DNA from: Streptomyces sp. AJS327 | GTDB taxonomy: Bacteria > Actinomycetota > Actinomycetes > Streptomycetales > Streptomycetaceae | Assembly: GCF_013450295.1 (NCBI RefSeq) | Contig: NZ_SKBR01000002.1 | Coordinates: forward strand, 124,001 to 188,000 | Reading direction: 5' to 3' | DNA: 64,000 nucleotides | Shown: piece after piece, positions 1 through 8,265 of the stretch | Layout of the letters: every line of letters starts with the position of its first letter | How positions within the stretch are numbered: position 1 is the first letter of the stretch | Program-made: the position numbers and the translations under genes | The notes under the pieces: model-generated | What the model was told of the DNA's origin: nothing | The model's input: the letters and a program-made list of their open reading frames with translations, nothing else | The model's database searches: none

Positions 1-358
1 CGCGAGGTTCTCGCACGGGGTGAGGAAGGGCAACATCCTCCAGGTCGCCGGGCAGGTGGGCTTCGGGCCCGCCGCCGAGGGCCAGGCACCCACCCCCGTC
101 GGCCCCGGGCTGCGCGAGCAGACCCTCCAGACGCTGGCCAACGTCGAGGCGATCCTGCGCGAGGGCGGTGCCTCCTGGGAGGACGTGATGATGCTGCGCG
201 TCTACCTGACGGACACCGCCCACTTCCCCGAACTCAACGAGATCTACAACGAGTTCTTCGCCGGACTCCAGGAGGCCCCGGCCGCGCGTACCACCGTCTA
301 CGTGGGTCTTCCGGCCGGACTGCTGGTGGAGATCGACGCGTTGGCGGTACTCGGCTGA
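1..358 (+). CDS. RidA family (YjgF/YER057c/UK114) protein, 5' end outside the window
   Basis: The open frame is already running at the first bases (ARFSHGVRKGN...), so the start lies upstream of the window; the GTG at 20 is an internal valine. The visible part matches the RidA/Rid fold: the N-terminal SHGVRKGNILQVAGQVGF segment, a central LANVEAIL helix, and the C-terminal RTTVYVGLPAGLLVEIDALA segment with the conserved Arg and Glu. Family members deaminate reactive enamine/imine intermediates or act as related housekeeping enzymes in the cytoplasm. Which Rid subfamily this is cannot be decided without the N-terminus. It is followed by a long gene-free gap. Confidence 0.85.
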   Translation, partial: ARFSHGVRKGNILQVAGQVGFGPAAEGQAPTPVGPGLREQTLQTLANVEAILREGGASWEDVMMLRVYLTDTAHFPELNEIYNEFFAGLQEAPAARTTVYVGLPAGLLVEIDALAVLG

Positions 359-1105
359 ACCGCCCCCGCCAGCCCCCGAATCCGCCCCCCGGTCCGCCAC
401 CGGGCCCGTTCCCGATGCCGGGTCTCCGCCCCTCGCCGTGAACCCGTCCGGCCGTCCGACGAGCGCACGGCGAGGCGGGGTTCGGTCTGGGAGGGGCCAA
501 CGGAGCGTGCCCGGGCGGTCTTTCGCCCCCGGGCGTTCTTCTCGGGCCCGCTCCCGGGATGTTCGTCCGGGGCGCTCGCTCGGGGTGTCGGCCGGGGCGC
601 CCGTGCGGGAGTGTTCGCCCCTCGTCTCGTCCCCGCATCCGTTCCTGTTTCCGTCCCCGCCCCCTGCTCCGTCCCTGTTCCCGTTGCCGTTCCCGCTGCC
701 GTCCGCGTTCCCGTTCCGGTGCTCCGGCTCTCCGTGGGACGTGACGGCGCCCGCCAACTGACCCTGGTATAGGGGGCGTTCACCTGGGCTCGGGTATTCC
801 GGCCCCGCTGGCTGGTACGGATCGGGCCCCCGGTGGGTAGACACCGACGTACCGCGTGTCACACCGGTCCCGTCGGACCCGGGTGCGGAGTCCTCCGCGC
901 CGCCCTCGGCCGTCCGGCCCGCACCGCTCGCGTACGAACCGGTCCGTAACGCCAACCGTCCCCGTACCGCGCCTCGTTCCGCATCCCGGTCCGCTTCCGA
1001 CTCCCGTTCCCGAAGACCGGCACCCTGCACCCAGCACCCTGCACGCGTTCGCATATCCGACCGAACTCCCGTCCACACACCCGGACATGGAAGCCAGAGG
1101 TCCCC
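359..1105. other. Gene-free stretch with low-complexity pyrimidine-rich sequence
   Basis: No frame here has family-like sequence; the open frames are Arg/Pro/Ser/Gly-rich by-products of GC content. From about 640 to 720 the plus strand is a degenerate run of CCGTTCC/CCGTCCC-like units, and a weaker similar run lies at 955-1015. The gap should hold the promoter of the downstream permease, but I see no convincing -35/-10 pair; TATAGG at about 769 is the only TA-rich hexamer. Confidence 0.5.
427..480 (+). terminator. Inverted repeat, possible terminator of the RidA gene
   Basis: CTCGCCGTG at 432-440 is complementary to CACGGCGAG at 466-474, flanked by further C-rich/G-rich pairing. The loop is long (25 bases) and there is no T run, as is usual in this GC range. 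It lies 70 bases after the stop codon at 358. Confidence 0.35.
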
Positions 1106-2581
1106 ATGCTGCTGCTCGCCCAGACCGCCGAGGAGGAGGGGCCACCGCACACCGGTGGGCTGCTGCTCCTCATAGGTGGCACCCCAGGACTGCTGATCGT
1201 CGCGACGCTCGGCATCCTGCTGTTGCTGTACCTCATCATCACGGTCCGCCTCCAGCCGTTCGTCGCCCTGCTCGCCGTGTCGATCGCGGTGGGGCTGGCC
1301 GCGGGGCTCTCGGTGACCGAACTCTTCGGCACCGTGCAGAACTCGGATGTTCCCTCGCTCATCGAGGACGGCATGGGCGGCATCCTCGGCCATGTCGCCA
1401 TCGTGATCGGGCTGGGCACCATGCTCGGCGCCATCCTGGAGGTCTCCGGCGGGGCCGAGGTGCTCAGCCGCCGCTTGCTGGGCCTCTTCGGGGAGCGACG
1501 GGCGCCGCTGGCGATGGGGATGACCGGGCTGATCTTCGGTGTTCCGGTCTTCTTCGACGTCGGTATCTTCGTCCTCGCGCCGATCGTCTACGCCACCGCG
1601 AGGCGCAGCGGCAAGTCCATCCTGCTGTACTGCATGCCGCTGCTGGCCGGGCTCTCCATGACGCACGCCTTTCTGCCGCCGCACCCGGGGCCGGTCGCCG
1701 CGGCCGGGCTGTTCGAGGTCGACCTGGGCATGGTCATCCTGATGGGGCTGGTCTGCGGTACCCCGGCGGTGCTCGCCGCCTGGGCGTTCTCCGCCTGGAT
1801 CGGCCGGCGGATCTTCGTCGAGGTGCCGCAGGACATGGTCGAGGCGGCGGACGAGGCGCGGGCGGCGGTGGCGGCCGAACAGGCCGCGGCCGGGGTCAGG
1901 CCCTCGGAGAAGCCGGTGTCGCTGTTCACCGTGCTGGCCATCATCGGTACGCCGCTGGTGCTGATCCTGCTGGCCACCTTCTCCTCGGTCGCGCTGGACC
2001 CCAGTACGCTCCGCTCCGTCGTCGAGTTCTTCGGCAACCCGTTCGTGGCCCTCACCATCGCGCTGCTGATGGCGTACTACCTGCTCGGGATCCGGCGCGG
2101 CTGGTCGCGGCGGTCGCTGGAGACCGTCTCCACCGCCTCGCTGAAGCCGGTGGGCAACATCCTGCTGGTCGTCGGGGCGGGCGGGATCTTCGGCGCGGTG
2201 CTGAAGGGGAGCGGGGTGGCCGACGCGCTGTCCGACACCTTCCGGGACGTGGGGCTGCCGGTGATCGTGCTGGCCTGGCTGGTCTCGGTGGTGCTGCGGG
2301 TGGCGCAGGGTTCGGCCACCGTGGCGATCGTGACCACCGCGGGCATCGTGCTGCCGCTGGTCGAGGGAGAGGGGCTGTCCCAGGCCCAGTTGGCGCTGAT
2401 CATCATGGCGATCTCCGCGGGTTCGATCTTCGCCTCGCACGTGAACGACGGCGGATTCTGGATGGTCGCCAAGTACTTCGGCATCTCCGAGCGGGACACC
2501 CTCAAGTCCTGGACGGTGCTGGAGTCGGTGCTCTCGGTCGTCGGCTTCCTCGCGGCGGCCGCGGTGTACCTGGTGATCTGA
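1106..2581 (+). CDS. GntP family gluconate:H+ symporter
   Basis: The 491-residue product is almost wholly hydrophobic, with about 12 membrane segments. It carries GntP-family signatures: GLGTMLGAILEVSGGAE, the GVPVFFDVGIFVLAPI loop, LPPHPGPVAAA, and a C-terminal GSIFASHVNDGGFWMV segment. The family imports gluconate or related sugar acids with protons. A roughly 25-residue N-terminal extension precedes the first membrane span, slightly longer than usual. The ATG at 1106 follows a modest AGAGG. No gluconate kinase or GntR regulator is adjacent, so the substrate is inferred only from family. Confidence 0.9.
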   Translation: MLLLAQTAEEEGPPHTGGLLLLIGGTPGLLIVATLGILLLLYLIITVRLQPFVALLAVSIAVGLAAGLSVTELFGTVQNSDVPSLIEDGMGGILGHVAIVIGLGTMLGAILEVSGGAEVLSRRLLGLFGERRAPLAMGMTGLIFGVPVFFDVGIFVLAPIVYATARRSGKSILLYCMPLLAGLSMTHAFLPPHPGPVAAAGLFEVDLGMVILMGLVCGTPAVLAAWAFSAWIGRRIFVEVPQDMVEAADEARAAVAAEQAAAGVRPSEKPVSLFTVLAIIGTPLVLILLATFSSVALDPSTLRSVVEFFGNPFVALTIALLMAYYLLGIRRGWSRRSLETVSTASLKPVGNILLVVGAGGIFGAVLKGSGVADALSDTFRDVGLPVIVLAWLVSVVLRVAQGSATVAIVTTAGIVLPLVEGEGLSQAQLALIIMAISAGSIFASHVNDGGFWMVAKYFGISERDTLKSWTVLESVLSVVGFLAAAAVYLVI

Positions 2582-2730
2582 CGCGGCGTACCCGGTGGTC
2601 CGAACGGCGCGGCGCGGCGCGCGGACGGGGACGTGGGGTCGGGCGGCCGGGGAGATGGGACGGTCCTATCGCGAGGCGGAGTCTTGTGGGCGGGCCGGGC
2701 AGCCCCAAGAATGCACGCGGTACACCGGAC

Positions 2731-2752
2731 GGACCCCCACACCAGGGGGTCC
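2731..2752 (+). repeat. Perfect inverted repeat in the leader of the protease gene
   Basis: GGACCCCC at 2731-2738 pairs with GGGGGTCC at 2745-2752 around a six-base loop. It ends about 10 bases before the ribosome binding site at 2761-2768 and about 150 bases after the permease stop. It could be an operator, an attenuator hairpin or the permease terminator. Confidence 0.5.
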
Positions 2753-2777
2753 TCGGTATCGAGAGAGGAACCCCCAC

Positions 2778-3677
2778 ATGAAACGACCTCTCGTCAGCAC
2801 GCTGGCGGTGGCGCTCCTGGGAGCCGCCACCCTGGTGGGTGGCGCGGCGGCGCCCGCGGGAGCGGCGGAGCGTCCGGCCGCGTCCGCCGAGCGGGCGGAC
2901 ACCGGCGGCGGTGAGAGCCGTGGCGGCGCCGAACTGCCGCTGGCGGCACCTGACTTCGAGGGCACGGTGGCGCTCAGCAACTGCTCCGGTTCGGTGGTCC
3001 GCACCGCCGACTCGCAGCCGGGCGACCCCGCGCTGGTGCTCTCCAACGGGCACTGCCTGGAGGGCGGGATGCCGGAGCCGGGCACGGTCCTGGTGGACCA
3101 GCCGTCCAGCCGGAGCTTCACGCTGCTGGACGCCGGTGGCGCCGACGCCGGGACGGTGAACGCCACGAAGCTGGCATACGCCACGATGACCGGCACCGAC
3201 GTCTCGCTCTACCAGGTCGACGCCAGCTACGAGGAGATCGAGGCGCAGCACGGCGTCCAGGCGCTGGAGCTGGACTCGGCGCGTCCGAAGGAGAGTTCGG
3301 CCATCACGGTGGTCTCCGGCTACTGGAAGGAGACCTACAGCTGCGACATCGACGGCTTCGTGCACGAACTGCGCGAGGGCGGCTGGACGATGAAGGACTC
3401 CATCCGTTACACGGAGGCCTGCGAGACCAAGGGCGGCACCTCGGGCTCGCCGATCGTGGACGACGTCTCCGGCAAGGTCGTGGGCGTCAACAACACCGGT
3501 AACGAGAACGGTGGCGAGTGCACGATGAACAACCCGTGCGAGGTCGACGAGAACGGGGAGGTCACCGTCCGCCCCGGCACCAACTACGGCCAGCAGACGT
3601 ACCAGATCACCTCGTGTGTCGGTGAGGGCAACACGGTGGACCTGAGTCTGCCGGAGTGCGCGCTGCCCAAGCCGTAA
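2778..3677 (+). CDS. Secreted trypsin-like serine protease
   Basis: The 299-residue product has a signal peptide (MKRPLVSTLAVALLGAATLV... ending near APAGAA, residue 30), so it is exported. A chymotrypsin-fold catalytic triad is readable: His92 in SNGHCLEG, Asp141 in TGTDVSLYQV, and Ser224 in KGGTSGSPI. The GTSGSP serine motif resembles glutamyl-endopeptidase/V8-like and other S1 relatives more than classic GDSGGP trypsins. The ATG at 2778 follows GAGAGAGG at 2761-2768; a longer in-frame extension back to 2595 lacks a ribosome site and would bury the signal peptide. It converges on the chitinase gene. Specificity is not readable. Confidence 0.88.
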   Translation: MKRPLVSTLAVALLGAATLVGGAAAPAGAAERPAASAERADTGGGESRGGAELPLAAPDFEGTVALSNCSGSVVRTADSQPGDPALVLSNGHCLEGGMPEPGTVLVDQPSSRSFTLLDAGGADAGTVNATKLAYATMTGTDVSLYQVDASYEEIEAQHGVQALELDSARPKESSAITVVSGYWKETYSCDIDGFVHELREGGWTMKDSIRYTEACETKGGTSGSPIVDDVSGKVVGVNNTGNENGGECTMNNPCEVDENGEVTVRPGTNYGQQTYQITSCVGEGNTVDLSLPECALPKP

Positions 3678-3747
3678 CGTCCCGTCCGCCGGGCGCTGTT
3701 GGCGGTCGACCGCCACGGCTGGCGCCCGGCGGGCGCGGCGTGTCAAC

Positions 3748-3794
3748 ACACCGCGGGGGCCACGGCGTTCGTCGCCGTGGCCCCCGCGCGGTGT
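3748..3794. terminator. Bidirectional terminator between convergent protease and chitinase genes
   Basis: A very strong hairpin: the 13-base arm GGGGGCCACGGCG at 3755-3767 pairs perfectly across a short TTCGT loop. The stem then extends with a two-base bulge to ACACCGC/GCGGTGT at its base. It lies between two convergent genes (stops at 3677 and 3909), so it probably serves both. Confidence 0.85.
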
Positions 3795-3908
3795 CCGGGT
3801 GGTGGCCCGGGACCGGACCGCGCCGCCGCCCCCCGGCGGCGGCGAGACCGGGTACGCGAGGCCGGGGGACGGGCGCTCGGCATCCGGCGCCCGTTCCCCG
3901 GCCCGCCG

Positions 3909-5003
3909 TCACGGAAGTCCGTGGACGTGCGGACCGACCGTGCTGGACCAGGAGTTGCCGTTCGAGGCGTCCCAGGCCGTGGACCAGGTCATCGCGCCGC
4001 GGATCCCGGGGTAGGTGGTGTCCGGGGTGAAGGAGCCGCAGTTCTCGCCCTTGGCCAGGCAGTCCAGTGCGTCGTTCACCACGCCCGGTTCCACGTAGCC
4101 GGAGCCGGCGGCGCTGGGTGAGGCCGGGGTGCCGAGGCCGACCTGGGACGGGTCGAGGCCGCCCTCCAACTGGACGCAGGCGAGCGCGGTGAGGAAGTCC
4201 ACCGAGCCCTGGGAGTAGACGTTCCCGTCGCAGCCGATCATCGAACCGCTGTTGTAGTACTGCATGTTGACGACGGTCAGGAAGTCCTTGATGTTCAGCG
4301 CCGTCTTGAAGTACTCGTTCTCCGGTGACTGCATGTCCACCGTCTGCGGCGCCATGGTGACCACCACGTCGCTCTTCTCCGCGTGGATCGACTTGAGCGC
4401 CTCCGTCATGTAGGTGGCGTTGAGGCCGTTCTCCAGGTCGATGTCGACCCCGTCGAAGCCGTACTCGTCCATCAGGCCGACGATGCTGTTCGCGAAGTTG
4501 GTGGCCGCCGTGCCGTCGCCGACGCTGACGTTGCCCTTCTCCCCGCCGACGGAGATGATCACGGACTTGCCCTCGGCCTGCTTCGCCGCCACGTCGGCCT
4601 TGAACTCCTCCTCGGAGTAGCCCAGCGCGGGGTCGAGGGTGAAGTCGACCTCGCCGGGCTGGCCGGTGGCGTCCGCGAAGGCGACGGCGATGATGTCGTA
4701 CTCGTCCTGCACCTCGGCGACGGTCTGGACGGTCGCGCCGTTGTCGAAGTTCTGCCAGTACCCGGTGACCGCGTGGGCCGGGACCGCCGAGGCGCCGACC
4801 CGGGGCGCGGGGGAGTCGACGGTGATCCGGGTGTCGGCGGTGGCCGTACCGGGGTCCGCGCTGGCGCTGGTGGTGCCGACGGCCAGCAGCCCGCCGGCCG
4901 CCAGCGCTCCGGCGGCCAGTCCGGCCAGCAGCCGGTGGCGCGTCGAGCGCCGGTCGCGTCCGGGAGAGGTGGGGGAATCGGAACGTGCTCGTGCGCGTGC
5001 CAC
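3909..5003 (-). CDS. Secreted GH18 chitinase
   Basis: The 364-residue product has a twin-arginine-like N-terminus (GRDRRSTRHRLLAGLAAGAL...), a signal peptide ending near TSASA (about residue 49), and a GH18 domain from about residue 78. The catalytic signature DGVDIDLE spans residues 184-191, with Glu191 as acid/base; SVIISVGGEK and the QYYNSGS segment also fit the family. It hydrolyses chitin outside the cell. No chitin-binding domain is present. The start is the GTG at 5003, because GGAGG lies five bases upstream; the open frame continues to 5183 but without a ribosome site and without signal-peptide logic. A DasR-type operator lies in its promoter. Confidence 0.93.
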   Translation of the reverse strand: MARARARSDSPTSPGRDRRSTRHRLLAGLAAGALAAGGLLAVGTTSASADPGTATADTRITVDSPAPRVGASAVPAHAVTGYWQNFDNGATVQTVAEVQDEYDIIAVAFADATGQPGEVDFTLDPALGYSEEEFKADVAAKQAEGKSVIISVGGEKGNVSVGDGTAATNFANSIVGLMDEYGFDGVDIDLENGLNATYMTEALKSIHAEKSDVVVTMAPQTVDMQSPENEYFKTALNIKDFLTVVNMQYYNSGSMIGCDGNVYSQGSVDFLTALACVQLEGGLDPSQVGLGTPASPSAAGSGYVEPGVVNDALDCLAKGENCGSFTPDTTYPGIRGAMTWSTAWDASNGNSWSSTVGPHVHGLP

Positions 5004-5087
5004 AACTGCCTCCGGTGTGGGGGTCCTTGGAGTGTGCGGTGCCGTGCGAGGTGGCGCGGTGCGCGGCGGGGGCCGCCCAGCGCTCGC

Positions 5088-5120
5088 CTCCAACGTGGTC
5101 CAGACCAATGCGGTTGTCAA
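5088..5120 (-). promoter_or_regulatory. Chitinase promoter with DasR-responsive element (dre)
   Basis: TGGTCCAGACCA at 5096-5107 is a perfect palindrome and fits the known DasR operator core (TGGTC-YR-GACCA). It sits inside the spacer of a minus-strand promoter: TTGACA (plus-strand TGTCAA, 5115-5120) as -35, with the -10 expected near 5092-5097. DasR is the GntR-family regulator of chitin/N-acetylglucosamine use in streptomycetes, so repression relieved by aminosugar phosphates is inferred. Confidence 0.75.
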
Positions 5121-5212
5121 GATGCGGAACCCGGGTCCGTGCCCTTGTGCTGCTTGTGACGCGACGGGTTGGATTCCCCCCACGTTGGGGACGAGGAGCC
5201 GGAGGCGCCAGT

Positions 5213-6661
5213 ATGAGCACGCATCAGGGACCGCCGGAGAGCGGAGCGTCAGGCGATGGGGGGCGCTCCGCGGAGCGCCCCCCGGCCGTCGCGAACGACC
5301 CCGGGGCCGGGGCCGGTTCGGCCGCGGTACCGCGCCAGGCGGGTGGCGGCGGGGGCGAGGCGGGGAGCACGCCGACCGCCCGGAAGGTCAACTGGAAGCT
5401 GATCGGGCCGGGGATCGTGGTCGCGGCCACCGGCGTCGGGGCCGGGGACCTGGTGGCGACGCTGGTCGCCGGGAGCAAGTTCGGCTACACCCTGCTCTGG
5501 GCCGCCGTCCTCGGCTGCGTCGTCAAGATCGCGCTGGCGGAGGCCGTGGGCCGCTTCCATCTGGCCACCGGACGCACCCTGTTCGACGGCTGGCGCTCCC
5601 TGGGCCCGTGGACCACGGTCTACTTCGCCATCTACGTCGTCATCTGGGGCTTCGTCTACGGGGCGACCGCGATGAGTTCGAGCGCGCTGCCCCTCCAGGC
5701 GCTCTTCCCGGGCGGGCCCGACCTCAAGACCTGGGGCGTCATCACCGGCCTGCTCGGGCTGCTGTTCGTGTGGTTCAACCACTACGCGGTCGTGGAGAAG
5801 GTCCTGATGGCCTTCGTCGGCGTGATGTTCGTGGTGGTCGTCTACGTCGCGATCCGGGTCACCCCGCACCTCGGTGACGCCGTCACCGGTCTGGTGCCCA
5901 CCCTTCCGGACGGCTCCGTCCTCTACACGCTCACCCTGATCGGTGGCGTCGGCGGGACGATCACCATGGCGGCCTACGGGTACTGGGTGAACGCCAAGGG
6001 CTGGACCGACAGCGGCTGGATGCGGATGATGCGCGTCGACAACCGCGTCGCCTACGTCACCACCGGCATCTTCGTCGTCGCGATGCTGGTCATCGGCGCC
6101 GAGCTGCTGCACTCCGCCAACATCGCGCTCACCGAGGACGGTGAGGGGCGTGGCCTGCTCGACCTGGACACGGTGCTGGAGGAGCGCTTCGGCGAGGTCA
6201 CCTCAACCCTCTTCCTGGTTGGCTTCTTCGCCGCCTCCTTCTCCTCGCTCGTCGGCGTCTGGCACGGCGTCAGCCTGATGTTCTCCGACTTCGTCGAACG
6301 GGCGCGCCTGGCCCGGAAGACCTCCGGCGAGGCCGGGGCCGACAGTGCCACCGCCGTGGCGTCCGGTCAGCGCGAGGGAACCGGCCCCTTCCGCGCCTAC
6401 CTGCTCTGGCTGACCTTCCCGCCGATGGCGCTGCTCTGGCTGGACAAGCCGATCGGCCTGATCATCACGTACGGGGTGCTGGGCGCCTTCTTCATGCCCT
6501 TCCTCGCGCTGACCCTGGTCTGGCTGCTCAACACCAGCCGCACGCCCCGCCCTTGGCGGAACGGGCCGCTGAGCAACGGGTTGCTCACCGTCGCCGGGCT
6601 GCTGTTCCTGGTGCTCTCCGTGCACGAGCTCACCGAACTCGACTGGAGCTGGCTGGGCTGA
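5213..6661 (+). CDS. Nramp-like (SLC11-related) membrane transporter without canonical metal-site motifs
   Basis: The 482-residue product has a disordered 60-residue N-terminus and about 11 membrane segments. Family resemblance is clear at GPGIVVAATGVGAGD...SKFGY (TM1), ALAEAVGRFHLATG, and FVGVMFVVVVYVAI. Two diagnostic sites differ: the TM1 DPGN motif is replaced by GAGD, and the TM6 MPH motif by a TITMAAYGYW segment. These residues bind Mn/Fe in true Nramp proteins, so the substrate is likely different and unknown. Start ATG 5213 follows GGAGG at 5201-5205. It diverges from the chitinase; the dre at 5096-5107 lies between them and might touch both. Confidence 0.8.
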   Translation: MSTHQGPPESGASGDGGRSAERPPAVANDPGAGAGSAAVPRQAGGGGGEAGSTPTARKVNWKLIGPGIVVAATGVGAGDLVATLVAGSKFGYTLLWAAVLGCVVKIALAEAVGRFHLATGRTLFDGWRSLGPWTTVYFAIYVVIWGFVYGATAMSSSALPLQALFPGGPDLKTWGVITGLLGLLFVWFNHYAVVEKVLMAFVGVMFVVVVYVAIRVTPHLGDAVTGLVPTLPDGSVLYTLTLIGGVGGTITMAAYGYWVNAKGWTDSGWMRMMRVDNRVAYVTTGIFVVAMLVIGAELLHSANIALTEDGEGRGLLDLDTVLEERFGEVTSTLFLVGFFAASFSSLVGVWHGVSLMFSDFVERARLARKTSGEAGADSATAVASGQREGTGPFRAYLLWLTFPPMALLWLDKPIGLIITYGVLGAFFMPFLALTLVWLLNTSRTPRPWRNGPLSNGLLTVAGLLFLVLSVHELTELDWSWLG

Positions 6662-6938
6662 GCCGCGGCCCCATCCATCCCACCGGGCCCGCCCGTTCGG
6701 CGTCCGCCCGTCCAACCACCCACACGGCACCGTCCGTTCACCGGATCCTTTCGCACCACCCCGCCCGGGCGCCCTCCGCGTCCGGGCGGTCTCGTGCCGG
6801 GGGAGGCCCCGTCCCGGTGCCCTCCGGCCGGGCGCCGAACTCGGGTCTCTGGGTCCGGTCCTGGGCCCTGTGCCCATGGCGGCCCGCGCGGCGGGGGCTA
6901 CCGTGCGAACGCGGGTGCGACAAGGGAGGCCGTACGGG

Positions 6939-8021
6939 GTGCGTGGCGCAGCGGGGGACGTGGACTCACGAACCGGGGACGGCGGTGAACTCCCGGCGGT
7001 ACGGCGGCGATCGGGCGGACTCTTCCCGTTGCTGGTCGCCTGGGCGGCTGGCATCGCGGTGTTCTGCGCGGCCGGTCTGCTGTCCGACGTGCTGCTGTCC
7101 GACGTCGCCGACGCCGAACGGCTGTCCGCCGTCGGCTGGCGCCTCACGCTCATCCACCTGCCGAACCTGCTGATCGCCACCGGCGCCGCGCTCGCCGCCG
7201 CGCGGGCGCACCGGCGTCCCTACCGCGCCTCCCTCCTCTGGCACCTCGCGGCCACCGCGGGCGTGCCGCTGCTGGCGCTGGCCCGCGCGCTGGCCGAGGG
7301 CGGGGCGCTGCTGGCCACCGAGGGCGCCGCGCTGATGGCGACGGCGGCGCTGCTGGGCGGCGGCGCCGGACTGGCCCTCGACGCGCTGCTGGAGGGCCGC
7401 CGGGCCGCGCGCGGCTCCGGTGTGGTGTGGGACGGCACGTCCGCGCCGCCGAGCTGGCGCGACGGCCGCTGGGAGCGGGGCGCCACCGGAGTCGAGTACC
7501 TGGGCGCGGTGTTCGTGGTGCTGAGCATGGTGCTCGCGGTCTCCACGACCGGGATCGGGGAGGCCGTCGGACAGCGCTTCCAGTGCGCGCTCAGCAAGCT
7601 CACCGAGCGGGGCTACGGCGCGGGCGGGAAGGGCGGATCCGCGAAGGGCTCGGCCACCCGCACCGCCACCGTCACGGTCAACCGTGACCCGGAGACCGAC
7701 CGGCTGAGGTCCCTCATCATCACCCGCACCACGCAGAGGAAGGGCGGCGGCGCGGCCTCGGGGGAGCGGAAGACCCGAGGCGGGAAGGACGGCGGGAAGG
7801 TCAGCGGGGGCGGCGGACGCCAGGCCACCCGCACCGACACCGACACCGACATCCTCTCCTTCCAGGACGGGAAACCCGGCGTCGCCAAGCAGCGGGCCGT
7901 GGCCGAGGACTGGCTCTCCGGCGACCTCACCGAGGGGCCCAACTCCACGATATTCACGCTCTTCTCGGGCATCGCGCCGGAAAAGGACCCGAAGGCCGGA
8001 GCGGACAGCTCGAACAGCTGA
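6939..8021 (+). CDS. Multi-membrane protein with internal class III prepilin-like motif, function unknown
   Basis: The 360-residue product does not match a family I know. Residues 28-150 hold about four membrane segments. Then WERG-ATGVEYLGAVFVVL (178-195) reproduces the Flp/TadE processing site: Gly181 before the cleavage point, Glu at +5, Tyr at +6, then a hydrophobic stretch. The C-terminal third (225-320) is Gly/Lys/Arg/Thr-rich and likely disordered. GTG 6939 is chosen because AGGGAGG lies nine bases upstream; the frame extends to 6870 without such a site. The Tad locus begins 1.4 kb downstream, so a link to TadV-type processing is plausible but unproven. The stop overlaps the next ORF by one base. 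Confidence 0.6.
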   Translation: MRGAAGDVDSRTGDGGELPAVRRRSGGLFPLLVAWAAGIAVFCAAGLLSDVLLSDVADAERLSAVGWRLTLIHLPNLLIATGAALAAARAHRRPYRASLLWHLAATAGVPLLALARALAEGGALLATEGAALMATAALLGGGAGLALDALLEGRRAARGSGVVWDGTSAPPSWRDGRWERGATGVEYLGAVFVVLSMVLAVSTTGIGEAVGQRFQCALSKLTERGYGAGGKGGSAKGSATRTATVTVNRDPETDRLRSLIITRTTQRKGGGAASGERKTRGGKDGGKVSGGGGRQATRTDTDTDILSFQDGKPGVAKQRAVAEDWLSGDLTEGPNSTIFTLFSGIAPEKDPKAGADSSNS

Positions 8022-8230
8022 TGTACGAGCGGGGAACGTCCAGCAGGACCAGCTACTCCGGGGTCGAGGACGCCGCCGACTTCGGGTTCGAACTGAACCT
8101 CGGCGCCGCCGACCTCGGCTACACCGCGAGGTTCGGCGAGAACACCGAACAGATCGGGGACGCCACCTACCTCGGCGCTCCGTACCAGGGCAAACGGAAG
8201 TACGTACCCTTCAGCCTGTGCGCGAAGTGA
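8021..8230 (+). CDS. Small ORF overlapping the preceding gene (TGATG), unknown; possibly its frameshifted C-terminus
   Basis: Sixty-nine codons start at the ATG that shares its A with the previous TGA. The product is not GC-noise: SYSGVEDAADFGFELNLGAA, GYTARFGENTEQIGDATYLG and YVPFSLCAK are compositionally normal and look like the end of a secreted domain. It has no signal peptide or membrane segment of its own. Two readings fit: a translationally coupled small protein, or the true C-terminus of the upstream protein displaced by a frame change near 8010-8020. I cannot separate them without homologues. Confidence 0.45.
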   Translation: MYERGTSSRTSYSGVEDAADFGFELNLGAADLGYTARFGENTEQIGDATYLGAPYQGKRKYVPFSLCAK

Positions 8231-8265
8231 CCGCGACGCCGTCCGGACGAGTGGGAGTGACCGTC

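Noticed and set aside
856..2781. A 641-codon open frame overlapping the GntP permease
   Set aside because: Arg/Gly/Ala/Pro-rich composition in a shifted frame of a clear transporter gene; typical GC-driven artefact.
3607..5220. A 537-codon minus-strand frame across the chitinase
   Set aside because: It overlaps the chitinase in another frame, spans a terminator and has no family-like sequence.
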